A stretch of 64,000 nucleotides of DNA, from the NCBI RefSeq assembly GCF_013141715.1, contig NZ_WHOA01000037.1, positions 45,322 to 109,321 of the forward strand, written 5' to 3'. This DNA is from Paenibacillus phytorum (GTDB lineage Bacteria > Bacillota > Bacilli > Paenibacillales > NBRC-103111). Below the pieces are notes generated by a model. That model was not told where the DNA came from, ran no database searches, and saw only the letters and a program-made list of their open reading frames with translations. Shown here piece after piece: positions 15,694 to 24,236 of the stretch (position 1 is its first letter; every line of letters begins with the position of its first letter). Both the position numbers and the translations under genes were made by a program.

Positions 15694-16566
15694 CTATTTC
15701 AAAGATTGTCGCTTTAACGTCATTACTGTGAATTCTGGCCGGCAATTAAAACGTAAAGGAATTCGAGTCATTCCAATACCACGTGTTGTATAAACCTGTA
15801 ATCGACTATTTGGAATTTGATACAAACCGTTTGTATATTTGCTCCCATGAGGAGGCGTGTATAGTGCCCCAATCAAAGGGATACAGATTTGTCCTCCATG
15901 ACTGTGTCCTGACAATTGAAGATCTACTGGAAATCGGCCATATTGTTCGGCAAAGTCTGGTTCATGTGCGAGGAGAATGGTGCAAGAGTTCTCAGGTATG
16001 TGAAGTAACGCTGCATCGATATCTGGTGTTCCGACCCAAGGATCATCTACGCCGGCTACATAAAGTTTATCCTTACCCTTTCTAACTGCAGCATGCTTGT
16101 TATGCAGTACTTGGAATCCTGCTTGTGATAACCCACGAGTAACAGCTCGCCGATTTCCAAAAGCATCATGATTGCCCAAAACGGCATACTGTCCAAAGGG
16201 GGCTTGCAACTGGGATAGCGCAGCTACAGCTTCTGAAATGACCGTTACCGACCGATCCACGAGATCTCCAGTAAAGCAAATCAGATCTGGCTTTATTTGA
16301 CGAACACGCTCCACCAATTCCGATAAATGTTCTGGTTTCGAGTTGAAGCCTAGGTGTAAGTCACTAAAATGAACAATTCGAAATTGGTGAAAGGCTGACG
16401 GGAGGTTCGAGAGCACAACATCTACATGTTTGATTTCAATCCAGTAGGGTTCGATCCAATGTGAATAAATGCCTGATAAACCAGCAGCTCCAAACAGTCC
16501 CAAAGCCCCCTGAACACTCTTCTTCAGAAAATCTCGTCGACTAATAGACATTGAAGTTAATTGCAT
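15694..16566 (-). CDS. Metallophosphoesterase with a twin-arginine signal (YkuE-like)
   Basis: A 290-residue calcineurin-type phosphoesterase. The N-terminus carries a Tat motif SISRRDFLKKS followed by a hydrophobic stretch, so the folded, metal-loaded enzyme is probably exported. All five metal-ligand motifs are present: DLHLG, GDLVD, GNHDA, a lone His (LLAHEPD) and GHSHGGQ. YkuE-type proteins are wall-associated phosphoesterases. The following gene is a glycosidase-like surface protein, which supports an envelope role; the natural substrate is unknown. Confidence 0.88.
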   Translation of the reverse strand: MQLTSMSISRRDFLKKSVQGALGLFGAAGLSGIYSHWIEPYWIEIKHVDVVLSNLPSAFHQFRIVHFSDLHLGFNSKPEHLSELVERVRQIKPDLICFTGDLVDRSVTVISEAVAALSQLQAPFGQYAVLGNHDAFGNRRAVTRGLSQAGFQVLHNKHAAVRKGKDKLYVAGVDDPWVGTPDIDAALLHIPENSCTILLAHEPDFAEQYGRFPVDLQLSGHSHGGQICIPLIGALYTPPHGSKYTNGLYQIPNSRLQVYTTRGIGMTRIPLRFNCRPEFTVMTLKRQSLK

Positions 16567-16643
16567 ACTACCTCCGATCTGTCATCTGTCCGAATCACAA
16601 GAGCAATCATAGTACCCGTATGTTACATCAATATGACAAAACG

Positions 16644-16678
16644 AAAAAAAGACATCGCAACATGATTTGTCGCAATGC
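16644..16678 (-). terminator. Terminator after the histidine kinase gene
   Basis: GACATCGCAACA and TGTCGCAATGC form a G-U-containing stem. On the minus strand it is followed by TCTTTTTTTCG, immediately after the kinase stop codon. Confidence 0.7.
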
Positions 16679-16679
16679 C

Positions 16680-18071
16680 TTATTGAACTTGCTTACACAC
16701 GGGTAACGAGAAATGAAACTCAATTTCTCCATTCTGAACATGGAGTCCAAACAGTGAATTATGTTTTTGCAAAATAGTTCGTGCAATCGACAAGCCTAAA
16801 CCCGTTCCGCTAAGCAGCTTATTGCGGGAGCTCTCCATAACGTAAAATGGTTCCCAAACGTTATCCCAATGAGATGGCTCCCCATTTGCAACTCCATTGG
16901 CAATCGTGAAAAGCAGATCATTCCCCCTATTTCCGATCGTAATCTGGATCTGTCCATTGGAAGTATATTTCAAAGCATTGGAAATAAAATTGTTAAGCAC
17001 CATCTCAATCTTCTGCTCGTCTGCCAATACCCATGAATCTTGAAGCAAGCTGTCATCCACAGAAATTTCAACATGCTGCTGCTGAATAGAAATACGATGC
17101 TTCTGCAATATTTTATGAAACAAAGGCCTGAAGTCAAAGGGTGTTATCTGATATTGTTCCGTTTGCAGCTTGGAAAGCTCAAGTAATTTGCTGATCAAAC
17201 CCGAAATATCATCCGTTTGCTGCCCGATGACATCCAAATAAGTGCCATCGTCCATGCCATCTTTGATTCCCATTGTGTAGGCTTTAATTAAAGAGAGCGG
17301 AGTTTTCAACTCATGTGAGATATTGGCAATAAAGTCGCGTAAATTTTGATTTTTCTCTTCCATGGCTTGATGTGCTTGCTTTAATTTATCACTCATCTGA
17401 TTCATACTCATCGCTAAAGACTCAATTTCATCACCGGTTTGAATATCAACTTTTGTGAACGATAACTTTGAAATCCCCTCTGCAGCTTCTTGTATTTTGG
17501 TCAGCGGTCTAACAATTTGTTTCGTAAATAGCCCTGACAATAGAATCAACAGCAGAAGCTCTCCGATATAGACGTATACGTTAAACTGATTAACGATGGC
17601 TAGTGTATCAGTTGGATGCGATATCGATTCACCTACAACGAAAATATAAGTATCTTTTTTCAAAAAAGTAACGAGGAAGCTCGATTTCAATTTTTCTTGA
17701 TTATATATTTTTCTAACCATGTTATTTTCATTAAGTTTTGCAATACTTTCTTCCGTTATCCAGAATTTACTCAGCGTAATTCCTTTTTTGTTCAATTTAT
17801 CACTAATGGTCGTATTTATGTTCTCATTTTTTTCAAATATCGATGTATATACAATGGTTACACCATGCTTATTTTCAATGACTTCGACATCGCGCAGTAA
17901 CTGACTAGTTTCCATGATTCCAAGTTGTTCGGTTAGTAAAGCTAGCGCGTGCTTCTTTTGGTACAAGAGATATTTGGATAAGAAGAACGTATTCATCCCA
18001 AAAGAAAAGATAGAAACAATAACAAACACCAGTGAAATTCGCAAAATTAACTTTTTATTTAACTTATTCAT
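16680..18071 (-). CDS. Sensor histidine kinase (HAMP, HisKA, HATPase)
   Basis: A 463-residue membrane kinase: helix 1 (about 10-32), an extracytoplasmic sensor of about 125 residues, helix 2 (about 162-182), HAMP, HisKA with phospho-acceptor ANISHELKTPLSLIKAYT (His near residue 250) and an ATPase domain with NFISNALKY, an FTIAN G1-like box and SGTGLGLSIA. It overlaps the response-regulator gene by eight bases, so the two are translationally coupled. The overall form resembles Bacillales cell-envelope or lantibiotic-type kinases, but the extracytoplasmic loop is long enough for direct sensing. Signal unknown. Confidence 0.9.
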   Translation of the reverse strand: MNKLNKKLILRISLVFVIVSIFSFGMNTFFLSKYLLYQKKHALALLTEQLGIMETSQLLRDVEVIENKHGVTIVYTSIFEKNENINTTISDKLNKKGITLSKFWITEESIAKLNENNMVRKIYNQEKLKSSFLVTFLKKDTYIFVVGESISHPTDTLAIVNQFNVYVYIGELLLLILLSGLFTKQIVRPLTKIQEAAEGISKLSFTKVDIQTGDEIESLAMSMNQMSDKLKQAHQAMEEKNQNLRDFIANISHELKTPLSLIKAYTMGIKDGMDDGTYLDVIGQQTDDISGLISKLLELSKLQTEQYQITPFDFRPLFHKILQKHRISIQQQHVEISVDDSLLQDSWVLADEQKIEMVLNNFISNALKYTSNGQIQITIGNRGNDLLFTIANGVANGEPSHWDNVWEPFYVMESSRNKLLSGTGLGLSIARTILQKHNSLFGLHVQNGEIEFHFSLPVCKQVQ

Positions 18072-18711
18072 TCGTTTCTTCCAAACTGTAACCCATTCCT
18101 CGATGAGTCTTGATCCGATGATCGCCGACTTTCTCCCTTAACCTCCGGATATGCGTATCCACCGTTCGTTCTTCCCCAATGTAATCAAAACCCCAAACAC
18201 CGTCTAACAAAGCTTTTCTAGAGATGATAATCCCTCTGTTTTCAATCAAATATTTCATGATATGAAACTCTTTATGGGTAGCTTGCAAGTCCTTGTCATT
18301 TCTGAAAATCTTTTGACCTTCCATATCTATTTTTAAATCGCCAATGAAAATTTGCGTATCCATATGCAATAGTTTTTTGGCTCTCACAATCAATACCCGC
18401 GGGTCAAATGGCTTACTCACATACTCATCAGCGCCCGATTGCAAGGCAATCAGTTCATCTTCCGCCTCGTCTTTTGCTGTTAACAATAGTACTTTCGTTT
18501 TACTTTGTTTTTTAATTTCCTTGCAAACCTGTATACCGTTCACCTTAGGCATCATCCAATCGAGAATCGCTAAATCAATTTTATTCGTATAGAAAATCTC
18601 TAATGCCTCTTCACCATCCTGTGCTAGAAAGGTATTAAAGGATTCTTTTTCAAAATAAGCCTTTAAAATCTTGATCATGAAGGGTTCGTCATCGGCGATT
18701 AATATATTCAT
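18064..18711 (-). CDS. OmpR-family response regulator
   Basis: A 215-residue regulator. The receiver domain (1-115) has the acidic pocket DDEPF, phospho-acceptor Asp in LAILDWMMPK (about residue 52) and the switch Lys in SKPFDP. The winged-helix DNA-binding domain (about 125-212) ends VDTHIRRLREKVG, then GMGYSLE. AAGGAG precedes the ATG. Cotranscribed with the kinase. No target promoter is evident next to it. Confidence 0.92.
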   Translation of the reverse strand: MNILIADDEPFMIKILKAYFEKESFNTFLAQDGEEALEIFYTNKIDLAILDWMMPKVNGIQVCKEIKKQSKTKVLLLTAKDEAEDELIALQSGADEYVSKPFDPRVLIVRAKKLLHMDTQIFIGDLKIDMEGQKIFRNDKDLQATHKEFHIMKYLIENRGIIISRKALLDGVWGFDYIGEERTVDTHIRRLREKVGDHRIKTHRGMGYSLEETNE

Positions 18712-18769
18712 AAAAGACTCCTTATTAAAAACCTATTTTATCATAATTCTCCATATCTGTAGGCTTACA

Positions 18770-19636
18770 TTAAGGTAAACGGACTTTCCAATAGTCCCAT
18801 GCTTTTAAGTAATCCGATAAATCATGTGGATGATGTTTTAAGCAAATCCCGATGCGACAATAAAGTTGAATAATCACTTCTTCTATAAGCCTTGATCTTT
18901 CTATAGGGTCATGAATTAGTAAAGAGTATGCTTGAAATAAAGTTTCCAAGTTCAAATCGTCAGGTGAGGAGCAAAAAGCATACATAAAATCATATAGCAC
19001 GGGTCCGACAATCGGTGAGGGATCAATGACTCCAGTTAATGCTTTTTTATCAAACACGAAATTATGGACACCACAATCGCCGTGAAGCAAATACCGTTCT
19101 TGCCCTTCTCCCTTCGATATGTTTTCAACAAATGATTTCACTTTATTATAATCCTCAATAGGTAATAGACTCCCAACATTAATTCGAGCATATTCCACAC
19201 CCTGATCAATAAATTCACGCCAAGTTTGACATGGATCTTCCAACCAGAAGCCCCACTTGTCTGTTTTTTGATAAATTACATAATGATTCAAAAGTTCTTT
19301 GACTATAGCTGTTAGCCAATCTATTTTTGAACCACGATTATAATGGGTTGTACCCGTAATGTATGAATATACAATGAACGCTTTGTTAGGTTCAGTATAA
19401 AGAAGTTTAGGTAATAAAGTACTTTCTCTATACGTCAGTTGTAATTGTTCTACCAAGGAAATATTTTGAGGGCTATCCAGCTTCAGCACATATTTGGGTT
19501 CGTCGTTTACTGTCAGAGTGTACACGAGTCCTTCCGTGGTCCCATTCATCTTATTAGTAGCTATAGCAGTTGATTCTATTACACCTGTTTTGCTAAGATC
19601 TTTAATGATTTGTTTAACATCTAGTCTTAGTGCCAT
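18770..19636 (-). CDS. Aminoglycoside phosphotransferase-family protein (APH/ChoK kinase fold)
   Basis: A 288-residue cytoplasmic kinase-fold protein. The catalytic loop LLHGDCGVHNFVFD (about 195-208) and the DFG-like metal-binding IDPSPIVG follow the APH pattern with Asp-x5-Asn conserved. The N-lobe Lys in YVLKLDSP is the probable ATP-phosphate contact. The frame extends to 19711, but the ribosome site GGGGGAA fits the ATG at 19636 best. Family members phosphorylate aminoglycosides, choline, homoserine or other small alcohols; no antibiotic target can be claimed. The preceding gene is separated by a hairpin at 19692-19721. Confidence 0.8.
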   Translation of the reverse strand: MALRLDVKQIIKDLSKTGVIESTAIATNKMNGTTEGLVYTLTVNDEPKYVLKLDSPQNISLVEQLQLTYRESTLLPKLLYTEPNKAFIVYSYITGTTHYNRGSKIDWLTAIVKELLNHYVIYQKTDKWGFWLEDPCQTWREFIDQGVEYARINVGSLLPIEDYNKVKSFVENISKGEGQERYLLHGDCGVHNFVFDKKALTGVIDPSPIVGPVLYDFMYAFCSSPDDLNLETLFQAYSLLIHDPIERSRLIEEVIIQLYCRIGICLKHHPHDLSDYLKAWDYWKVRLP

Positions 19637-19691
19637 TTTTACTTCCCCCGAATCTTTCAATATATCTAAGTTTCCTGTCCGTTTAGCACAA

Positions 19692-19721
19692 CAGGCCACC
19701 GAACGAATCACCGGTAGCCTG
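19692..19721 (-). terminator. Hairpin after the pentapeptide-repeat gene
   Basis: CAGGCCACCG (19692-19701) and CGGTAGCCTG (19712-19721) form a stem with one mismatch directly after the stop codon of the pentapeptide-repeat gene. The T tract is weak. Confidence 0.5.
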
Positions 19722-19727
19722 CTTGAT

Positions 19728-20183
19728 CTAGTCCCTATTTTTATATTTCTCTATTAAATCTTTAATCAAAATCCCATCAATTCTTAACCCGTCAATATTA
19801 CAATTCTTGAGTTCCACGTTCGTAAGTTTGCATGAGTCAAATATGGCGGTACTTAAATCACTGTTTTTAAACATTACGGGCTCGACATTTACCCAATTTC
19901 CCGTACCAGGCTCTTCAAGCAAATGACTTTTTTCCGCTTTAGGACGAACAATATTCTCAAATAAAGTTCCTCCCATCTGAATCATATTAATAGTTAAACC
20001 CGAGAAATAAATATGTTCCCATTTAGAATTCACAAAATTCGTATGCGCAAATGAAGTGTCTCTCATATCAATATCATTAAAAGATGCCTCTTTGAAACAG
20101 ACCCTATTTATCTCTTCGTTTCTTAAATCCTGCAATTCCAATCCATTATTTGAATCCAATACTTTCTTTTCTGTAAGTGGCAT
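19728..20183 (-). CDS. Pentapeptide-repeat-like protein
   Basis: A 151-residue protein with irregular A(D/N)LXX-type repeats: FKEASFNDIDMRDTSFAHTN, then FVNSKWEHIYFSGLTINMIQ, and after a non-repeat insert MFKNSDLSTAIFDSCKLTNV with ELKNCNIDGLRIDGI. This predicts a right-handed quadrilateral beta-helix in two parts. Some pentapeptide proteins protect gyrase (Qnr type), but this copy is shorter than Qnr (about 215 residues) and has an interruption, so no such role can be assigned. It lies in tandem with the phosphotransferase gene, possibly one unit. Confidence 0.7.
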   Translation of the reverse strand: MPLTEKKVLDSNNGLELQDLRNEEINRVCFKEASFNDIDMRDTSFAHTNFVNSKWEHIYFSGLTINMIQMGGTLFENIVRPKAEKSHLLEEPGTGNWVNVEPVMFKNSDLSTAIFDSCKLTNVELKNCNIDGLRIDGILIKDLIEKYKNRD

Positions 20184-20313
20184 TGCAAACGTCCTTTCAT
20201 AATGGATTATTTATTTGATTAAACTAAAATATACTTTTCGTTAAACATTTAATATTTCCTTTTTATGTAAAAATATTTTCTCCATTTTAATTATGCTTCC
20301 CGTCTTTATAATA

Positions 20314-20346
20314 CAAAAATGACACTCTACTTGTAGAGTGTCATTT
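20314..20346 (-). terminator. Terminator after rpmF
   Basis: AAATGACACTCTAC (20317-20330) and GTAGAGTGTCATTT (20333-20346) form a perfect 14-bp stem. A TTTTTG run follows on the minus strand. Confidence 0.8.
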
Positions 20347-20361
20347 AAGATGCAATTCATA

Positions 20362-20538
20362 TTATTGAGCTTTTACGATCTCTCTACCCTTATATGAACC
20401 GCAGTTTTTGCAAACATGATGTGCCATTTTTAATTCTGCACATTGTTCACACTTCACCATTCCTGGCACAGCCAGTTTAAAGTGAGTACGGCGCTTATCG
20501 CGACGTGTTTTGGACGTTCTTCTTTGAGGAACAGCCAT
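20362..20538 (-). CDS. rpmF: 50S ribosomal protein L32, zinc-ribbon form
   Basis: A 58-residue protein starting [20 protein letters not shown], the invariant L32 N-terminus, with four cysteines as CEQC and CKNC forming a zinc ribbon. An upstream in-frame start (20574) is rejected because GGAGGTG lies before the ATG at 20538. In most Bacillota rpmF follows a yceD (DUF177) gene; here it stands alone with its own promoter and terminator. It could therefore be either the main gene relocated or a second paralogue. No zinc-uptake-regulator box was recognised upstream. Confidence 0.95.
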   Translation of the reverse strand: MAVPQRRTSKTRRDKRRTHFKLAVPGMVKCEQCAELKMAHHVCKNCGSYKGREIVKAQ

Positions 20539-20579
20539 AGTCAAAACACCTCCTGTTATTTCATAAATCAACAAGAGAT

Positions 20580-20608
20580 ATCATAGCGTTCTCAATATAC
20601 TTTGTCAA
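20580..20608 (-). promoter_or_regulatory. Sigma-A promoter of rpmF
   Basis: On the minus strand TTGACA (20603-20608) and TATGAT (20580-20585) are separated by exactly 17 bp, near consensus, 42 bp upstream of the rpmF start. Confidence 0.8.
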
Positions 20609-20659
20609 TGTTATAGATTCTAAGTAACCGAATAATTGACCAGTTTCCTTCACTATAGT

Positions 20660-21568
20660 TCACTTTTCCCTCACACTCAGAATAACCCCAACAATTATAA
20701 TCATTCCACCGATCAAATCAAATATATGCAAGACTTCATTTAGGAATACGGTTGAGAATAACACGCCAAAAAGAGGAACGAGGTTCATCAGAGCCATTGC
20801 AGTACCGGAACTGAGGTTGCGCAGCCCATAATTATAAAGCATAAAAGCTGCTACAGAGCAGAAAACCCCAAGATAAAGCAGCATCCAGAGAGACTCTACG
20901 CTAGGCACCTGCCAACTTGACCGCTCAATCAGTGCAAGCGGAATAAATGCAAGTGTCCCTGCAATCGTCTGGTAAAACGAAACGGTTACCATTGAATAGT
21001 TTTTGACAACTTTGCGTGTGGTAAAGTTATAAGCGGCAAACACAACGCCCGCCAGAATTAGAATTAGGTTACCCGTCATCTGTCCTGAACTCTCCCCCGA
21101 ACTGCCGCCCGAAATCTGATACACTCCGACAATTGCCATCACAATCCCAAGCCCCTTCAGCCAGGAGATTTTTATGCGAAAAAGAATGAACTCAAGTAGC
21201 GCTGTTATGGCCGGGTAAGAAGCGACGATCAGCGCGGCGCTCGATGCCGTTGTCAGCTCAAGCCCGATATTCTCCAGCGCAAAATAAAGAGTCGTTCCCA
21301 GTATTCCGCTCAGCGCCATCAATCCCATATCCTTCGGTGCAGGCTTTATAAATTCTTTTCTAGACAGCATAATCGCTCCTAAAATGATCGAAGCAATTAC
21401 AAAGCGTGCCGCCCCCAATGTGAGAGGTGGAAAGGAATTGTAGGCAATCTTAGTCCCAACAAACGAAGTGCTCCATAGCAAAATGGCAATAATGACGGCG
21501 ATTAAGTAAAGGCTGCTTTTTTGGGCCTTTACTATTAATACCTTTTGGAATTCATTTGATGTATCCAT
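20660..21568 (-). CDS. EamA/DMT-family transporter
   Basis: A 302-residue inner-membrane protein with about ten helices in two EamA repeats (roughly residues 15-145 and 160-300). Repeat landmarks are LLWSTSFVGTKIAY in the first half and GVFCSVAAFMLYNYGLR in the second. DMT exporters remove amino acids, nucleosides or drugs; the substrate is unknown. GGAGGT precedes the ATG. The divergent TrmB-like regulator gene and a dyad at 21601-21628 suggest regulated expression. Confidence 0.88.
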   Translation of the reverse strand: MDTSNEFQKVLIVKAQKSSLYLIAVIIAILLWSTSFVGTKIAYNSFPPLTLGAARFVIASIILGAIMLSRKEFIKPAPKDMGLMALSGILGTTLYFALENIGLELTTASSAALIVASYPAITALLEFILFRIKISWLKGLGIVMAIVGVYQISGGSSGESSGQMTGNLILILAGVVFAAYNFTTRKVVKNYSMVTVSFYQTIAGTLAFIPLALIERSSWQVPSVESLWMLLYLGVFCSVAAFMLYNYGLRNLSSGTAMALMNLVPLFGVLFSTVFLNEVLHIFDLIGGMIIIVGVILSVREK

Positions 21569-21600
21569 GCTGTACCTCCAAGCAATTCTAAGGAAACGAA

Positions 21601-21628
21601 TGTAGTAGCTACTTTTGTAGCAACTACA
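21601..21628. promoter_or_regulatory. Inverted repeat, candidate operator for the TrmB-like regulator
   Basis: TGTAGTAGCTAC (21601-21612), TTTT, GTAGCAACTACA (21617-21628): 12-bp arms with a single mismatch, 33 bp upstream of the exporter start and in the shared divergent region. Confidence 0.6.
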
Positions 21629-21736
21629 TCAATGATACAGCATTGGCACTATTGTCTGTCAAGTGTAATAATGGAGTAGATCGGATAAGTGAAAGAACCG
21701 GACTTATGTACGATGCGGAGGCTAGGAGGTTAAAAA

Positions 21737-22579
21737 ATGAAATTAGAAATCATTAAGATGTTGCAGGATTTGAATTTTACCGAATATGAAGCCAAAGCGT
21801 ACCTGGCGCTTCTGGATAAATCACCTTTATCGGGGTATGCGATTTCTTTGAACTCGGGTGTACCGCGTTCTAAAATTTATGAAGTGCTAAGCGGAATGGT
21901 GGAGCGCGGCGAAGTTATGGTCAGTCACGAAGATCCTTCGTTGTACACGCCACTGTCGCCACAAGAGTTGATCCGGCTGAAAAAAAGCAAAATCGACTCC
22001 TCCTTCGAAGCTGCTGAAACTGCGCTTGCCCACTACTCTTATGTATCCTTAAATCGGGAAAACATTTGGAATATTACCGGGTTTGAAGCCATTTTGAGCC
22101 GGGCGGCGGAAGCGATTAATCGGGCGGCTGGGCGTGTTTTGCTAGAAATCTGGACAGAAGAAGCTAAGCTACTGGAACCGGAACTGCGGAGGGCTGCGGA
22201 ACGAGGCGTCGAGATTCTGATCATCGTCTATGGAGAACTACAGTTCGATTTTGCGCAAGTGTACCCGCACGATTCGAGTGAAGAGATTACACGGGAATAC
22301 GGCGGCCGTTGGATTGTGGCGAGCATAGACGACCGCGAAGTGGTAGCCGGTATAGTTTCTCTTGGAACGGACAGCCGCGCCGCTTGGACCATGCACCCCG
22401 GTCTCGTCATGCCGATCACCGAGGTCATCATCCATGACCTATACATCTATGAGATTATGCAAGCGCACCGTGAAACGCTAGAACAGACATTCGGACCCAA
22501 TCTGATCGAACTGCGAAAAAGATATAACTTCGGGCCAACTGGCTACAGCATGGCGATGAGGCTAGGTTTTGGAAATTAA
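21737..22579 (+). CDS. TrmB-family transcriptional regulator
   Basis: A 280-residue regulator. The N-terminal winged helix reads LQDLNFTEYEAKAYLALLDK, then GYAISLNSGVPRSKIYEVLS (residues about 8-60), the TrmB pattern. The C-terminal half has the TrmB effector region with phospholipase-D-like strands (FEAILSRAAEAINRA, VLLEIWTEEAKLLEPEL). Archaeal TrmB proteins bind sugars; bacterial ones often control neighbouring transporters. GGAGG precedes the ATG. Divergent from the EamA exporter gene, its likely target. Confidence 0.83.
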   Translation: MKLEIIKMLQDLNFTEYEAKAYLALLDKSPLSGYAISLNSGVPRSKIYEVLSGMVERGEVMVSHEDPSLYTPLSPQELIRLKKSKIDSSFEAAETALAHYSYVSLNRENIWNITGFEAILSRAAEAINRAAGRVLLEIWTEEAKLLEPELRRAAERGVEILIIVYGELQFDFAQVYPHDSSEEITREYGGRWIVASIDDREVVAGIVSLGTDSRAAWTMHPGLVMPITEVIIHDLYIYEIMQAHRETLEQTFGPNLIELRKRYNFGPTGYSMAMRLGFGN

Positions 22580-22608
22580 CTTAAAAGCTAAGGAACTTTT
22601 GAAGAAAC

Positions 22609-22638
22609 GCCGTATCTTACCTCAAAGGTTGATACGGC
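22609..22638. terminator. Hairpin between convergent trmB-like and amidohydrolase genes
   Basis: GCCGTATC..ACCT and AGGT..GATACGGC form a long stem with loop CAA. The T tracts are weak; it probably serves both convergent genes. Confidence 0.55.
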
Positions 22639-22699
22639 TAATAAACCATTGCCTGTAATTAAGAGGATCTTAAATAGTCTCTGGCGGAGGTTCATAATC

Positions 22700-23989
22700 T
22701 TAGATTCCCTCTACGATCCGTTTCGCGCGAACCGTTACTTGTTTTAAAAGTTCATCTTCATCAATCGTTATTAATTTACGGTTTTTCATGAGCACTTTAC
22801 CATTAACTATCGTTGTATTAACGTCGGCTCCATTAACACTATACGCAAGCAGCGACTCAACATTATGAATAGGCTGTAAATGCGGTTTGTTCATATCTAT
22901 GAGAATTATATCCGCTCTTTTCCCAACTTCTAATGTTCCTACTTCATGATCTATGTTTAACAACTTAGCACTTCCTTTGGTCGCCATACGTAAAACTTGA
23001 CCGGCGGGAAGCACTGTCGGGTTGCCATAATCTAATTTCTGCAACCAAGTAGCCGCCTTTATCTCCTCAAACATATCAATAGTTGTGGCACTTCCTGCTC
23101 CGTCCGTCCCCAGACCGACAGTGATGCCCTGATTAATCATTTCAAAAACAGGTGTAATCCCACACCCTAACTTTGAGTTACTTACTGGGTTATGCGCTAC
23201 TCCTCCACGCATCCCTTTCAAGAATCTAATATCCCGTCGGTTCAGATGCACACTATGGGCTAAGAGAACATGTAATCTTTCAAAGAGACCTTCATTATAC
23301 AAATATTCCGTGGGCGTCTGATTGTATTTTTCTTGAATTTTAGTTACTTCTTCCTTTGTTTCGGCTAAATGGATATGTATGGGAAGGTTCAACTCTTCTG
23401 CAATACTTACGATCTCCCTTAATGCTTCTGGAGGGCACGTATACGGTGCGTGGGGGCCCAACATAGTTGAAATCCTACCTTCAGCTTTTCCATTCCAACG
23501 TTCAACCAGTTCCAATGCTTCTGTTAACCTTCTACCTCCATCGTCCTGAAGAAAAACCAACCCTCTCGTTAATGAAGCACGCATACCAACTTCTTGTACC
23601 GCTGAAGCAATTTCGTTCATATGGATATACATGTCGGCAAAAGCTGTTGTTCCTGATTTGATCATTTCTGCCATCGACAGCTTGGCACCCCAGTATATAT
23701 CTTCAGGCGTCATTCTGGCCTCAGCCGGCAGCATTTTTTTCTCTAGCCAATCCATTAATTTTAGATCGTCCGAAAAACCTTTTAACAAACTCATCGGGGT
23801 ATGTTGATGGGCATTAATCAAGCCAGGCATCGCAATCATTCCTTCTCCCTGAATAACCTCGTCTACCTGATCTGTCATTTGAGTCCCCAATTGTTTGATC
23901 TTGTCTCCTTCAATGAGTATATCGCCAGTAATGGGCTGATCATCATCGATCATCGTAAGTATGGTTACATTCTTAATTAATGTTTTCAT
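22700..23989 (-). CDS. mtaD: Amidohydrolase, 5-methylthioadenosine/S-adenosylhomocysteine deaminase type
   Basis: A 429-residue zinc amidohydrolase. The metal-binding motif NAHQHTPMSLLKGF (about 59-72) is followed by LMDWLEKKMLPAE, typical of the MtaD/SsnA/AtzA group. Further landmarks are GPHAPYTCP, HIHLAET (about 200), HSVHLN, a GVAHNPVSNSKLGCGI segment and GTDGAGSA. It deaminates adenosine-like nucleosides such as MTA or SAH in methionine salvage; chlorohydrolase or guanine-deaminase-like relatives are alternatives. AGGAGG precedes the ATG but is buried in an 11-bp inverted repeat (23995-24027). Confidence 0.85.
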   Translation of the reverse strand: MKTLIKNVTILTMIDDDQPITGDILIEGDKIKQLGTQMTDQVDEVIQGEGMIAMPGLINAHQHTPMSLLKGFSDDLKLMDWLEKKMLPAEARMTPEDIYWGAKLSMAEMIKSGTTAFADMYIHMNEIASAVQEVGMRASLTRGLVFLQDDGGRRLTEALELVERWNGKAEGRISTMLGPHAPYTCPPEALREIVSIAEELNLPIHIHLAETKEEVTKIQEKYNQTPTEYLYNEGLFERLHVLLAHSVHLNRRDIRFLKGMRGGVAHNPVSNSKLGCGITPVFEMINQGITVGLGTDGAGSATTIDMFEEIKAATWLQKLDYGNPTVLPAGQVLRMATKGSAKLLNIDHEVGTLEVGKRADIILIDMNKPHLQPIHNVESLLAYSVNGADVNTTIVNGKVLMKNRKLITIDEDELLKQVTVRAKRIVEGI

Positions 23990-23994
23990 AAAAA

Positions 23995-24027
23995 AACCTC
24001 CTAATATCTATTGATAATTAGGAGGTT
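23995..24027 (-). promoter_or_regulatory. Hairpin that sequesters the mtaD ribosome-binding site
   Basis: AACCTCCTAAT (23995-24005) and ATTAGGAGGTT (24017-24027) are perfect 11-bp arms around an 11-base loop. On the minus strand the 3' arm is ATTAGGAGGTT, which contains the mtaD ribosome site, followed by TTTTT and the ATG. A TTGACA box (minus strand, 24049-24054) just upstream suggests that the transcript begins with this hairpin. Confidence 0.6.
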
Positions 24028-24236
24028 AAACTATGACGTTAGGTTAATGTCAACGACTTTTAAAATACGTATAACTAACATAATGAACAAGTTCACATTC
24101 ATCCCAGTTGATCCTAACATATTAGAAGGAAAAATATAGATGAACCGGAAACCTTGTTTTCACGGGACCTCCTGCTCCTTATGAAATGGGATTAAAAGAT
24201 ACGGTTCGGACCCCTTTTGGTCCTGCCTGTCATTTA

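Noticed and set aside
19728..20183. Qnr-type quinolone resistance protein
   Set aside because: The pentapeptide repeats are too few and interrupted, and the protein is about 60 residues shorter than Qnr proteins.
23995..24060. Purine or preQ1 riboswitch before the amidohydrolase gene
   Set aside because: None of the conserved core sequences of these classes is visible; only a simple hairpin is supported.
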